Shown piece after piece: positions 6,985-15,144 of a stretch of DNA of 15,149 nucleotides. The first letter of the stretch is position 1; every line of letters begins with the position of its first letter. The notes under the pieces were generated by a model that ran no database searches, was not told the origin of the DNA, and worked only from the letters and a program-made list of their open reading frames with translations. This stretch comes from Euryarchaeota archaeon UBA549 (lineage in GTDB: Archaea; Thermoplasmatota; Poseidoniia; Poseidoniales; Poseidoniaceae), in NCBI GenBank assembly GCA_002495645.1, contig DAGF01000014.1, forward strand, positions 732 through 15,880, read 5' to 3'. Position numbers and translations under genes: made by a program.

Positions 6985-9900
6985 TCAATGTTGCTCTTCT
7001 TGTCCGTGCTGGACCACCTGTTCTTGATAGTAGGTAGCCAACTGGTCCATCGTCCACCCTTGAAGCAGGTATTGCTCAACCATCTCGGCGGTCCACCCCG
7101 GAACACGAGCCAACATCTCTGGGGTTACGCTGCTGGCACCCGTGCCGTCCAGCACCGGTTGCTGCCAGTTTTCGTTGTTCACCGGCGTTGTGGCGATGTC
7201 GGCAAAGGCGGCCTCGCTGATGGCGTCCTTCACGTCTTCGGACTCGGTGCGCATGCCACGGAGAACAACGTAGGCTCCGCCTGAAAGCACCAAAGCCAGC
7301 ACCATTAGAATCAGGAAGAAGGATTGTGCGGAATCTCCACTTGTACTCTCGGAACTGTCCTCGACGAGGTCGGTTCGCTGTTGGGAAGAGCAACCGCTGC
7401 TATCGGTAGCGACACCGGCGGGTGTATCGGGGCACTCGTCGTTTTCGTTGAGAACACCGTCGTCATCATCGTCGGTGCTCGTGACGGTGTTGTTCTCTTC
7501 GGGCACGATGTCCACGCCTGCCAAATCACAACCCATCGCCTCGCTGTCGTTTTGCCCATCACCATCAGCGTCCCACATGGAAATGGCATCACTTGGTGTG
7601 ATGGTCTGCACGTTGGCGTTGAGTGCCGTGGCCTGGGCCCATGCGACTTCCAAACCGTCGTTGATGCAATCACCATCGGTGTCAGCGTTGTTCGGGTCAC
7701 CGCCGTGCAGTTGCTCTGCAAAGTTGGTTAATCCGTCGTCATCGTTGTCCATGTTGGACTCATCCGATGTGGCGTCTCCAGCAATACTGCGTTGGGTTCG
7801 GTTGAGGCCGTGCAAGGCCTCCCAGGAGTCGAGGAGACGGTCTTGGTCGGTGTCGGTGGTGTTGTCCAGTCGGTTCCAGTCCTCGTACCATGAATCAAGG
7901 TAGACCTGAGCCACGGCCGGGCTGGAGAGCAACAAGCCCATCTCACGGTTACGCACGAGCGCAGAGTCGCCCCAGTTGATGGAGGAAACGAGCACGTGTT
8001 CGCCGTCGACGATGATGCCCTTGTTGTGCAACTTGGTGACGTCATCATCACTGCTCATCACGATGGCTGAGGTGTCGTAGCCCATGGTGAAGTTCCATTC
8101 CTCGTTGAATCGGTCCACAGCGCTTTGGATGTCTTCGTCGAGGTAGGCGCCGTTGAGAATCAAGCGGAGACGAACATCCCGTTGGGCAGCGTTCTCAAGC
8201 GCTTCCACGATGGGGTTGTCGCCCCATCCCCACGACCAGTCCATGTCGAGGTATTGTAGTGAGAGCAAAATCTCCGTCTCGGCACTGTCGAGCACCTTGA
8301 CGAGTTCATCGATGCAATTATCCGGACAGACCAGAAGTGTTGCTTCGAAATCGCCTTCGATTCCCGTGGCAGTTGGACCGACGATGGCGCTGGAATCTGG
8401 CATCGACCATCCGGTGGGAGCGTCCGAGGCTTGAACCGGTGTCACGTGGCCTTTGTTCTCGTTTTCGTCAAAGGCCAAGTGGTTGAGGACCATGGTCGCC
8501 AGTCCGTTGTCTTCTACGAGCACACCCCAATCACGGTTACCAGCATCGCCGGGGGCTGGATGAGAAGACGACTTCCAATTGCCTGAACCGATCCATACGC
8601 TTTCGTTATCCCGAACAGCAACCTTGCTGTGAATGTAGGCGTAAGGGTTCTCGCCCGTATCGCCAAACCACTTGACGTCAACACCGGCAGCGAGCAAGGT
8701 GGTCGCCATGCCGCGTTGGTTATCGAGTTCGTATTGCTTCCACCAACTGTCGCCGTAATCAAGGACGACGTTCACGTCCACGCCTCGGTTCTGAGCGTTG
8801 ACCATCGCTTCCACCAAATGCACTTCTTGGAGCTGATACATGTGGACGTGCAGCGAAGTGGTGGCGCCGTCAATCCACGCCAAGAGGTCGGTTAGACCGT
8901 GTTCTGGAGCAATGAGGGGCGTGATGGTGCCGCTGGTGGAGGTGGTGGTGTCAAAGCAGAAGGTGCTGCCGCCAAGGCGGCTCCACTGTTCATGCCAGTC
9001 GGCCACGGTGTTGGTGTCCGGTGTATCCCCGCAGCCGCTGCCTCGCAGGTAAATCAAATTGTCAAGGTTGGAGAGTGGTTCTGCCAAAGCGATGCCGCTC
9101 CATCCTGAGACGGATACGGGTCCGTTGCCGTAAACCAGCGTGTCAACCTCCGCACCGCTGGCGTCAAACAATTGCAGAGCCGCACCCGAGTTGGGGAAGT
9201 AGAAGTTCCTGTCAAGTGCACCGTCGATGTCAACGACCGTGCCGTCTTCGTAAACGCCCAGGGCATCTGCATCGTTGGCCAGAAGAGTGGATGAGCCCGG
9301 TTGAATCATCAGGTTCGTCATGGTGGCGTTGTACATGCTTGTTGGTCCGGTGGTGGTGCGCAGCGTCCATCCGTTGAGGACGGCCAACTTCTCACCTTGG
9401 TTGGCCACTTCAATGAACTCCATGTCGTTGGAAATATCGGTGGAGCCCGAAGGCATGAAGCGGGTGAAGCGAATATCCTCCTTGGTGGCAAAATCGTCGG
9501 GGTTCGGCTCGGCTTCCCCTGGTGTTGGCCAGAGGGTGTGTTGCCAATCATCGCTTGAGTGGTCACCGGGCATCAAGGTTTGACAGTCGGTGACGACCAC
9601 CCAAGCCGCACTGGCGACAGCGTCCCCGTCAGGGTGGAGCAATTCGAAAGCATCGCCAAGGCCGGTCAAGATGAACTTCTCCATGGTGAAAACGGCCCGC
9701 TCATCCGGTTGCAAAATGACTTTGGCGGTGGTGCTTTCTTCCACCCACAGGCTGTCCATACGCATGAAGCGCCGGTCGCCATCAGCGGTGAGCACGGACC
9801 AGCGGCTGATGTTCAGCGGCGTTGTGCCTTGGTTGTGAACCTCCACCCAGTCCTCGGTCGGCTCAATGGAATCGTCGTTACAGTACGGTAATACCTCGGT

Positions 9901-11871
9901 GATGGCAAGGTCCGTTGAACCGGTGTAGGCGGGCCAAACAGGGTTGACCTCCCCGGGTGTGGCCCAAGCCGAAAGAATCCAGTTGCCGGTGGCGGTGCTG
10001 CCGTTGGGCCCCACGCCTGCATGCGTGCTGTTTGGGGCGACGAGGGATTCACCTTCGACGTTGTCAGACCATGCAATGGTGTCGACGGTCGCTCCGGAGG
10101 CATCGATGAGGCCGATGGAATCTGAGGAGGTGTGCTTGAGGTAGAAACTGCTGGTGCCGTTGAGCGCGATGAGCACCGCATGGCCGGCCCTGACCATGGT
10201 GGTGTCCTGCAGGGGCATGTTGTATTCGTGCAGGGTCAGGGAGCGGGAAGCCGCTTGCAATTTCCAACCGGCCAAGTCCACATCCGATGTGCCGTAGTTG
10301 TAGAGTTCAATCCATTCACCGTTCGGCCACATTTGGCTGTCAGAACCAACGGCATCGGGTAGAATCTCTGAGAAACGAACGGTGGTTGAGGACGGTGTGG
10401 AGCCGGGCTCGGGCTGACCGGGGGTCTTCCATGCCGCAGGCGTCCATGAATCCACAGGGTTGCTGCCGCGAATCAACGCTTGGTCTTCGCCGTAATCGGT
10501 GTTGTAATCTGCGGTGTCAACGATTTGTCCGGTGATGTCCCGCAGGAAGATGTGGTTGTAATTGTCCCATAATTCGGTGTCGCTGGTAAATTGAACCAAG
10601 CGACGCTCATCGGGGTCGATAACGGTTGAACCTTGACTGGCGTTGAACACAAGGGTGCCAGGGTCGAGGAAGGTCAAGTTACCCATGCCGTCCATGATGC
10701 TCCATCCCATGAGGTCAATGGAACCGGTACCGGTGTTGTGGAGTTCAATCCACTCACCGTCTGGGAAGGCATCGCCGTCGTTGGTGGCGTTGGTCAAAAG
10801 TTCGGTCATCTCAACGTCGCCGACTTGACGAGGCATGAGTTCCATGGGCAAGGGGTTCATCCCTTCGGGCGTGGGGTAGGGGGTGTTGGTCCACGGCGCG
10901 TTGGGTTGCGTGGCGACCATCAAGGAGAAGCCCTGCACGGTTGATGACCAGGAAATTTCCTGTGAACGGCTGCCGTTGGGCCATTTGAGGGTCAGACTTT
11001 CCACGCCGTTGTTCAGCACACCATACCCACTGGTGGCGTTGACCGCGACGATACGGTGCTGGCCGGGGGTGATGAGCATGGATTGCGAGGCGTTGACGAG
11101 GTGTGAGGCATTGAAGGGGAGGACGTTGCCGGCAGCGTCTTCGATGGTGTAGCCCGTCAAATCGATATCACTGGAGCCGGTGTTGAGAATTTCAACCCAT
11201 TCGCCGCCCGGCCACGATTCATTGTCGTAGGATGGCCATGAATTCGCCATGACCTCGGTCATGATGAGGTCGCCTGGAATGAGGTTGTTGCTCACCGTGG
11301 CGGAATTGACTTGGCCCGGGGTGGGGTTGTTGGTTTGAATCCAATTTGCGGTTGGATTGCTTTGGTCTTGCTCGTAACTCTTCCCTGAGATAACCGAGCC
11401 CCATGTTGCTTGGTGCAGGTTGTTGTTGTTGCTGTCCACCAAGGTCATGCTCATGCCCGTGTTGGTCATGTAAAAGTTGGCGTCTCCGTTTCTTGCAATG
11501 ACCATGTAATCTCCTGGGCTGATGGTCCAGGTCGAACTGTTGCCTGCTTGATATCCAACGATGGTGTTGGCATCAAAGTCAAGCGTTTTGGAAGCACTTG
11601 TGGTGACTTTCCAACCCGTCAAATCCACACCCACTGTGCCGCTGTTGTAGAGTTCTAACCATTCGCCACCAGGGTAGGTGGCATCGTCGTACCCGTTGGG
11701 GTTTGGGATAACTTCGTTGATGCAGACATCTCCCGTACAGGCGGTTGAGCGTCCGGATGTTTGGCGTGCATCTTCGGTTTCCTGAAGAACGGTGGCCAAT
11801 GGCGAGGCCAACGACAGGAGGAAGAGAAGGATCAGGCTGGTGGCGGTTAGGGTGGTTTTCATGCGTTTCAC
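6985..11871 (-). CDS. Giant surface protein: six lamin-tail domains, two PLD/HKD motifs, calcium repeats, C-terminal anchor
   Basis: Residue numbers are for the 1628-residue product. A signal peptide (about 1-27) leads into six lamin-tail (LTD) domains at about 47-190, 200-335, 350-485, 497-645, 655-790 and 798-945. The first four carry a strict GEW(I/V/L)E core and most end in a TPG or TPE segment. A phospholipase D-like region (about 980-1330) has two HxKx4D motifs, His1081/Lys1083/Asp1088 and His1282/Lys1284/Asp1289, each followed by a strand ending in NW. Acidic DxDxDG repeats of the thrombospondin-3/calcium type span about 1338-1485. A helix at 1517-1537 anchors the protein, leaving an inner tail of about 90 residues. 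The HKD pair predicts a phosphodiesterase acting outside the cell, on nucleic acid or phospholipid. LTD domains are known to occur with secreted nucleases, which favours a nuclease. The GTG start at 11871 lies 9 bases after the upstream stop; ATG 11862 is the alternative. Many N-x-S/T sequons suggest glycosylation. Confidence 0.88.
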   Translation of the reverse strand: MKRMKTTLTATSLILLFLLSLASPLATVLQETEDARQTSGRSTACTGDVCINEVIPNPNGYDDATYPGGEWLELYNSGTVGVDLTGWKVTTSASKTLDFDANTIVGYQAGNSSTWTISPGDYMVIARNGDANFYMTNTGMSMTLVDSNNNNLHQATWGSVISGKSYEQDQSNPTANWIQTNNPTPGQVNSATVSNNLIPGDLIMTEVMANSWPSYDNESWPGGEWVEILNTGSSDIDLTGYTIEDAAGNVLPFNASHLVNASQSMLITPGQHRIVAVNATSGYGVLNNGVESLTLKWPNGSRSQEISWSSTVQGFSLMVATQPNAPWTNTPYPTPEGMNPLPMELMPRQVGDVEMTELLTNATNDGDAFPDGEWIELHNTGTGSIDLMGWSIMDGMGNLTFLDPGTLVFNASQGSTVIDPDERRLVQFTSDTELWDNYNHIFLRDITGQIVDTADYNTDYGEDQALIRGSNPVDSWTPAAWKTPGQPEPGSTPSSTTVRFSEILPDAVGSDSQMWPNGEWIELYNYGTSDVDLAGWKLQAASRSLTLHEYNMPLQDTTMVRAGHAVLIALNGTSSFYLKHTSSDSIGLIDASGATVDTIAWSDNVEGESLVAPNSTHAGVGPNGSTATGNWILSAWATPGEVNPVWPAYTGSTDLAITEVLPYCNDDSIEPTEDWVEVHNQGTTPLNISRWSVLTADGDRRFMRMDSLWVEESTTAKVILQPDERAVFTMEKFILTGLGDAFELLHPDGDAVASAAWVVVTDCQTLMPGDHSSDDWQHTLWPTPGEAEPNPDDFATKEDIRFTRFMPSGSTDISNDMEFIEVANQGEKLAVLNGWTLRTTTGPTSMYNATMTNLMIQPGSSTLLANDADALGVYEDGTVVDIDGALDRNFYFPNSGAALQLFDASGAEVDTLVYGNGPVSVSGWSGIALAEPLSNLDNLIYLRGSGCGDTPDTNTVADWHEQWSRLGGSTFCFDTTTSTSGTITPLIAPEHGLTDLLAWIDGATTSLHVHMYQLQEVHLVEAMVNAQNRGVDVNVVLDYGDSWWKQYELDNQRGMATTLLAAGVDVKWFGDTGENPYAYIHSKVAVRDNESVWIGSGNWKSSSHPAPGDAGNRDWGVLVEDNGLATMVLNHLAFDENENKGHVTPVQASDAPTGWSMPDSSAIVGPTATGIEGDFEATLLVCPDNCIDELVKVLDSAETEILLSLQYLDMDWSWGWGDNPIVEALENAAQRDVRLRLILNGAYLDEDIQSAVDRFNEEWNFTMGYDTSAIVMSSDDDVTKLHNKGIIVDGEHVLVSSINWGDSALVRNREMGLLLSSPAVAQVYLDSWYEDWNRLDNTTDTDQDRLLDSWEALHGLNRTQRSIAGDATSDESNMDNDDDGLTNFAEQLHGGDPNNADTDGDCINDGLEVAWAQATALNANVQTITPSDAISMWDADGDGQNDSEAMGCDLAGVDIVPEENNTVTSTDDDDDGVLNENDECPDTPAGVATDSSGCSSQQRTDLVEDSSESTSGDSAQSFFLILMVLALVLSGGAYVVLRGMRTESEDVKDAISEAAFADIATTPVNNENWQQPVLDGTGASSVTPEMLARVPGWTAEMVEQYLLQGWTMDQLATYYQEQVVQHGQEEQH
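9037..11733 (-). repeat. Six tandem lamin-tail domain repeats within the surface protein
   Basis: Six diverged copies of a domain of about 135-150 residues follow one another. The recurring landmarks are an (I/M/F)xEVxP-like opening strand, (P)GGEW(L/V)E or PNGEWIEL, an N.G....DL.GW segment, a central (I/V)xPGxxxxI turn, and a WxTPG close. Copies 5 and 6 are the most diverged (EDWVEVHN and MEFIEVAN replace GEWIELxN). DNA identity between copies is low apart from short blocks over the GEW core, which indicates old duplication and protein-level constraint, not recent slippage. Confidence 0.85.
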
Positions 11872-11880
11872 GTCCGAGTT

Positions 11881-13383
11881 TCAAATGAATCCAAAGCTGT
11901 CGAATTTTTGGGCAAAGGTGTAGATCATGATGGGTACGAGAATAATGCCCATGCCGTGGGAGCGCCGTATGCCAATACGGGGAGGCAGCAAGCCAATGAT
12001 GGTACCGACGATAAGCACGCCGATGCCGACAAAGCCTGTTGAGAGCCAAACCAAGGCGACAACGAAGATAATGACGCCCATCACCATCTGCTGGAGAGGA
12101 ATCGCTGCGTGCAGACGGAGCATGCCCCTTCCAACGTAGCGCATCATGGGCATGGCCAGCAAACCTGCCGCTAAGGTGACCGCCAAGAGACGGATGAAAT
12201 CGCTGGTTGGCTCAAGCGAAGACCACGTCTCAATGGGGTACATCATCTTCAACGCCAGCGTGGCGCCAGAACGAGAACGGCTGATGATGTAGAGGAAGCC
12301 AAGAACCATGACCGTAACTGCTGTATTGGTCGCCGAGAGCAAAGCAATCACTTCCAAGTCTTGCTTTGTTTGTGGACCTTCGACGCCTTCATCGGCTTCA
12401 GCCTTTGCGATTTCCAGCAGTTCATCATCGCTGAGTTCAGTGAGACGACGCGTCTCCCAATCCATGCCATAGCCTTGCTTTCCTTGTGCTTTCGCGGCGA
12501 GGTTCCGACCACCCATCACCAACACCGTGGCTTGTGAGGCTGTCATGCCAGGAAGCACGCCCATGGACGCTCCTGCAACACTTGACCAGAAACACGGCAC
12601 CACGAGCGGGCGAACGGGTGGGAGTGCCCAATTCTCTCGTTGTGGAGGGAGGTGTGAGGTCGTGGCGTAAATGTCCAAGAGGTTGGCGATGCCGAACAAT
12701 CCAGCGAGGCTCGGCAGGAGCAGGCTGGCGTCTGGCATGCCGATGGGTGAGCGTGCAGGCAGGGTAAACACACCCCATCCGTAAAGTCCAGCCAGCAAGA
12801 AAAAGGCCGTTGCAGCGAGGAAACCCGCAAACCGTGAATCTCTGCCAAGGCGTCCGCCGGTCAACCTCTGCATCCACATCGGCCAATCCAAACGTGTGGT
12901 TTCGGTGGCGAGTAAAAGGAAGGAAATGGTCAACAGCACAAAGGGTAGCACTGAGCGCAGGTTGTCATACCAACCGAGTTCCGGTCCAAAGGCGATGCGT
13001 GCCACCACGATGAGGGGCAGCGAAAGGAACAAACCAAGTTGAGAGCCACGTGCAGACCAGGCCACACCGCGGGCCGCGTTACCCGATAGGAGCATGCGAT
13101 GGCCCGGCAGGAGGGAGAGCGCAGTGTCACCGTCCGGCGCACCTATCAGCGCTGAGGGGATGTAATTGAGAAAGGTGTGAACGGTGCCCGTCGCGACGAT
13201 AATGGCAGCCACGGAGCCAAGGGGAATGCCCAAATCAAGCAGGGCTGGTGAGAGGGCGAGAAGAATCAAGGCAACGTTGTTGACGTGGAAACCAGGGATG
13301 AGACCGGTCAGGGAACCGAGCATGACACCAAAGAACAAGGCGCCCAGTAACCACGCCAAGTCAAGGAAATACCCTTCAAGCAC
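11881..13383 (-). CDS. COG1784 / TctA-like (DUF112) polytopic membrane protein
   Basis: The 500-residue product is hydrophobic through most of its length, with about ten or more helices. It carries the landmarks of the archaeal TctA-like family: GSLTGLIPGFHVNN (23-36), the matching internal-repeat motif GASMGVLPGMTASQA (271-285), and a C-terminal GLLPPRIGIRRSHGMGI stretch (464-480). The two PG motifs reflect the internal duplication typical of TctA permeases. TctA proteins are the large membrane subunits of tripartite tricarboxylate transporters; the archaeal branch usually lacks TctB and TctC partners, none is seen here, and its substrate is not known to me. A charged, probably cytoplasmic insert (about 292-345, with TELSDDELLEIAKAEADEG) makes it longer than the archaeal members of about 400 residues that I recall. 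The GTG start at 13383 is supported by GAGG seven bases upstream. The gene sits 9 bases from both neighbours, so all three are probably cotranscribed. Confidence 0.82.
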   Translation of the reverse strand: MLEGYFLDLAWLLGALFFGVMLGSLTGLIPGFHVNNVALILLALSPALLDLGIPLGSVAAIIVATGTVHTFLNYIPSALIGAPDGDTALSLLPGHRMLLSGNAARGVAWSARGSQLGLFLSLPLIVVARIAFGPELGWYDNLRSVLPFVLLTISFLLLATETTRLDWPMWMQRLTGGRLGRDSRFAGFLAATAFFLLAGLYGWGVFTLPARSPIGMPDASLLLPSLAGLFGIANLLDIYATTSHLPPQRENWALPPVRPLVVPCFWSSVAGASMGVLPGMTASQATVLVMGGRNLAAKAQGKQGYGMDWETRRLTELSDDELLEIAKAEADEGVEGPQTKQDLEVIALLSATNTAVTVMVLGFLYIISRSRSGATLALKMMYPIETWSSLEPTSDFIRLLAVTLAAGLLAMPMMRYVGRGMLRLHAAIPLQQMVMGVIIFVVALVWLSTGFVGIGVLIVGTIIGLLPPRIGIRRSHGMGIILVPIMIYTFAQKFDSFGFI

Positions 13384-13390
13384 CTTATCG

Positions 13391-13394
13391 CCTC
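13391..13394 (-). promoter_or_regulatory. Ribosome binding site of the TctA-like gene overlapping upstream stop
   Basis: The minus strand reads TGAGG, CGATAAG, GTG. The stop of the OB-fold-like gene and the GAGG core share bases, with a 7-base spacer. This supports the GTG start at 13383 and mirrors the arrangement at deoA. Confidence 0.6.
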
Positions 13395-15144
13395 ATGTTT
13401 GCCCGTTCACGTGTTCTTCTCGGTCGGAGATGCCGTCGTCATCGCTGTCTTCTGAATAGGGTGAAGTTCCGATGCTTTCCTCAAGCGTATCGCCCAATTG
13501 GTCGCCGTCGCTGTCAAGGACATCGGCTTGGTCGAGTGTGTAGACCAGGCTCATGCCGTCATCGCTCTGCACTTGTCGCAAGCGACCGGCCCAAGTCATG
13601 GACTGGTTGAGGTGGTATTCGTCGATGCCAATGGCTTGGCCGTGCAAGTTCAGCACAACCGACTCGTTTGATCCGTCTCGGAACAATCGCCACTGTTCGT
13701 CGTTGAATTCCGCCTTGCCGTTGAGCAGAACGTTCTGGTCTCGTGCATAACTCCACTGCGTAGCACCGTCGTCCCACAGCAGGGTTCGTGCTGATGGCAC
13801 AATGCCGAGCGTGTAATCGTGAACCGTGAGACGGATTCGCATGTCTTCATCATCCCACACCACCGAGACATTGGCGATGATGTTCTGACCGGATTCCAAC
13901 CACGCAGTTCGTGGTCCAGGGACGGTGACCGCCACGGTGGTCCAGCCAGGGGTGTAGGAGGCAGCGTCAACAAAATATGCCTCTTCGTTCTCAACACCCG
14001 GTTCGACAGCGTACTTGACGTAGGCGGAAAGCGTGTAGGTGGTGTCGGGGTCTGCAACCATGCCGACAGGGTCAGCCGAAAGCATGGCCAACAAACCAAT
14101 GGGCGTTTCAGGATTGATCAGTGCGGGTGAGCCACCTTCGTTAGCGTCAATGCACCACCCGGACTTGGCCTCGGACCACATCAATCGTCCTTCCACGGTT
14201 TGCAGGGTGTTGTGCATGGACTGGGTGGCCTCGGCCTCTCGGTCGTCTTCGGAGGGGAGCACGCAAATCGATGTCCCGCTCGGCCCATACAAGGCCCAAT
14301 CTTCAGTTGATGTGGTCAAGACACCCGTCATCGTCACCGTTTGACCGGATTGATAACTCCAGGTTGCTTGAGCATTCCAATCGAGTTGAGGGATGTTCAC
14401 GACGTGATTGCGGTCGACGAGAATTTCTGGCCCTTGGACTTGCAAACTCCACCTGAGGTCTCTTTGCTGGTAGGTCAAGATACCTTGGACTTCAACTTTG
14501 GAGGTCGCCTCTATCCACTCGCCGATGGCCGAGCGAATGATGAGGTGCATTTGGTGCTCTGAGTTTCCATAACTCGGATGGTCGCCCAGATATGCCGAGG
14601 TAAAGGTGGCATCCGGTGAAATGGATTCGCCGATGAAGCCGGTTAATTGGATGACCTCCCCGGCGTAGGCCGCAGGGTCTTGGGCCACGTCTGCAATGGC
14701 AATCGATTCAACCTCGGGTAAATCCGAGGTGGTCCATTCCATGGCGCCAGCTCCGAGTGATTGGAGCCATATTCGTCCGTCGTACTCGATGATGTCGCCC
14801 ATGACGGTCACGGTGGTGCCGATGGGTGGCATGGTGCCCGGGCGGTACCATCGTGCTTCCACCACGCCGGTGCCGTCGTCAATGATGGCGTCAACTCGGT
14901 CATCGCCCGAAGAGTAGGGGTCCTCAACCCATGAGATCAGGGTGCCTTCGACCTTGACGACTTCGTTCTTGTACTCAAGCAATTGACGGACTTCAATGAC
15001 CTCGGGTTCTCGCACATAGGCGTACCAGTTGAGCGTTGCCACCAAGAACATCGCAAGGGCAAACATGACCCAAAGTTGCTGACCGCGAGTTTCCGGGTCA
15101 TCGTTGGTGATTTTGTCCATCAGGCCCTTCACGGCATCCGCCAT
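13393..15144 (-). CDS. Membrane-anchored protein with probable repeated OB-fold domains and C-terminal calcium repeats
   Basis: The 583-residue product starts at ATG 15144, five bases from the window edge; the frame continues to the edge, so a start further upstream cannot be excluded. A hydrophobic helix at about 23-43 follows a charged N-terminus, giving an outward-facing anchored protein. The outer part is almost all beta. It contains several units resembling OB folds: about 58-130 (VVKVEGTLISWVED, DDGTGVVEARWY, VTVMGDIIEYDGRIWLQS), about 160-240 and about 265-345, with one or two weaker units at about 420-540. The C-terminus has two acidic loops, DSDGDQLGD (544-552) and DSDDDGISD (566-574), of the thrombospondin-3/EF-hand-like calcium type. 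OB folds often bind nucleic acid or oligosaccharide, but no ligand residues can be named. The gene is the first visible member of the minus-strand block, 9 bases before the TctA-like gene, and shares calcium repeats with the giant surface protein. The fold assignment is from strand pattern only. Confidence 0.7.
   Translation of the reverse strand: MADAVKGLMDKITNDDPETRGQQLWVMFALAMFLVATLNWYAYVREPEVIEVRQLLEYKNEVVKVEGTLISWVEDPYSSGDDRVDAIIDDGTGVVEARWYRPGTMPPIGTTVTVMGDIIEYDGRIWLQSLGAGAMEWTTSDLPEVESIAIADVAQDPAAYAGEVIQLTGFIGESISPDATFTSAYLGDHPSYGNSEHQMHLIIRSAIGEWIEATSKVEVQGILTYQQRDLRWSLQVQGPEILVDRNHVVNIPQLDWNAQATWSYQSGQTVTMTGVLTTSTEDWALYGPSGTSICVLPSEDDREAEATQSMHNTLQTVEGRLMWSEAKSGWCIDANEGGSPALINPETPIGLLAMLSADPVGMVADPDTTYTLSAYVKYAVEPGVENEEAYFVDAASYTPGWTTVAVTVPGPRTAWLESGQNIIANVSVVWDDEDMRIRLTVHDYTLGIVPSARTLLWDDGATQWSYARDQNVLLNGKAEFNDEQWRLFRDGSNESVVLNLHGQAIGIDEYHLNQSMTWAGRLRQVQSDDGMSLVYTLDQADVLDSDGDQLGDTLEESIGTSPYSEDSDDDGISDREEHVNGQT

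Noticed and set aside
6953..7057. N-terminal extension of the BaxI-type protein from 7057
   Set aside because: It would overlap the 3' end of the surface-protein gene and add a charged leader; family proteins start near the NPVL segment, matching ATG 6952.
7882..8934. Cardiolipin synthase or other intracellular phospholipid synthase as identity of the HKD region
   Set aside because: The region is within a secreted, lamin-tail-bearing chain facing outward, with no N-terminal membrane helices of the synthase type; a lipase activity itself is not excluded.
9037..11733. Regular recurrence of similar DNA blocks, considered as a CRISPR-like or satellite array
   Set aside because: The recurring blocks encode the GEW(I/V)E core of protein domains in one continuous frame, with periods of about 400-450 bases and much divergence.
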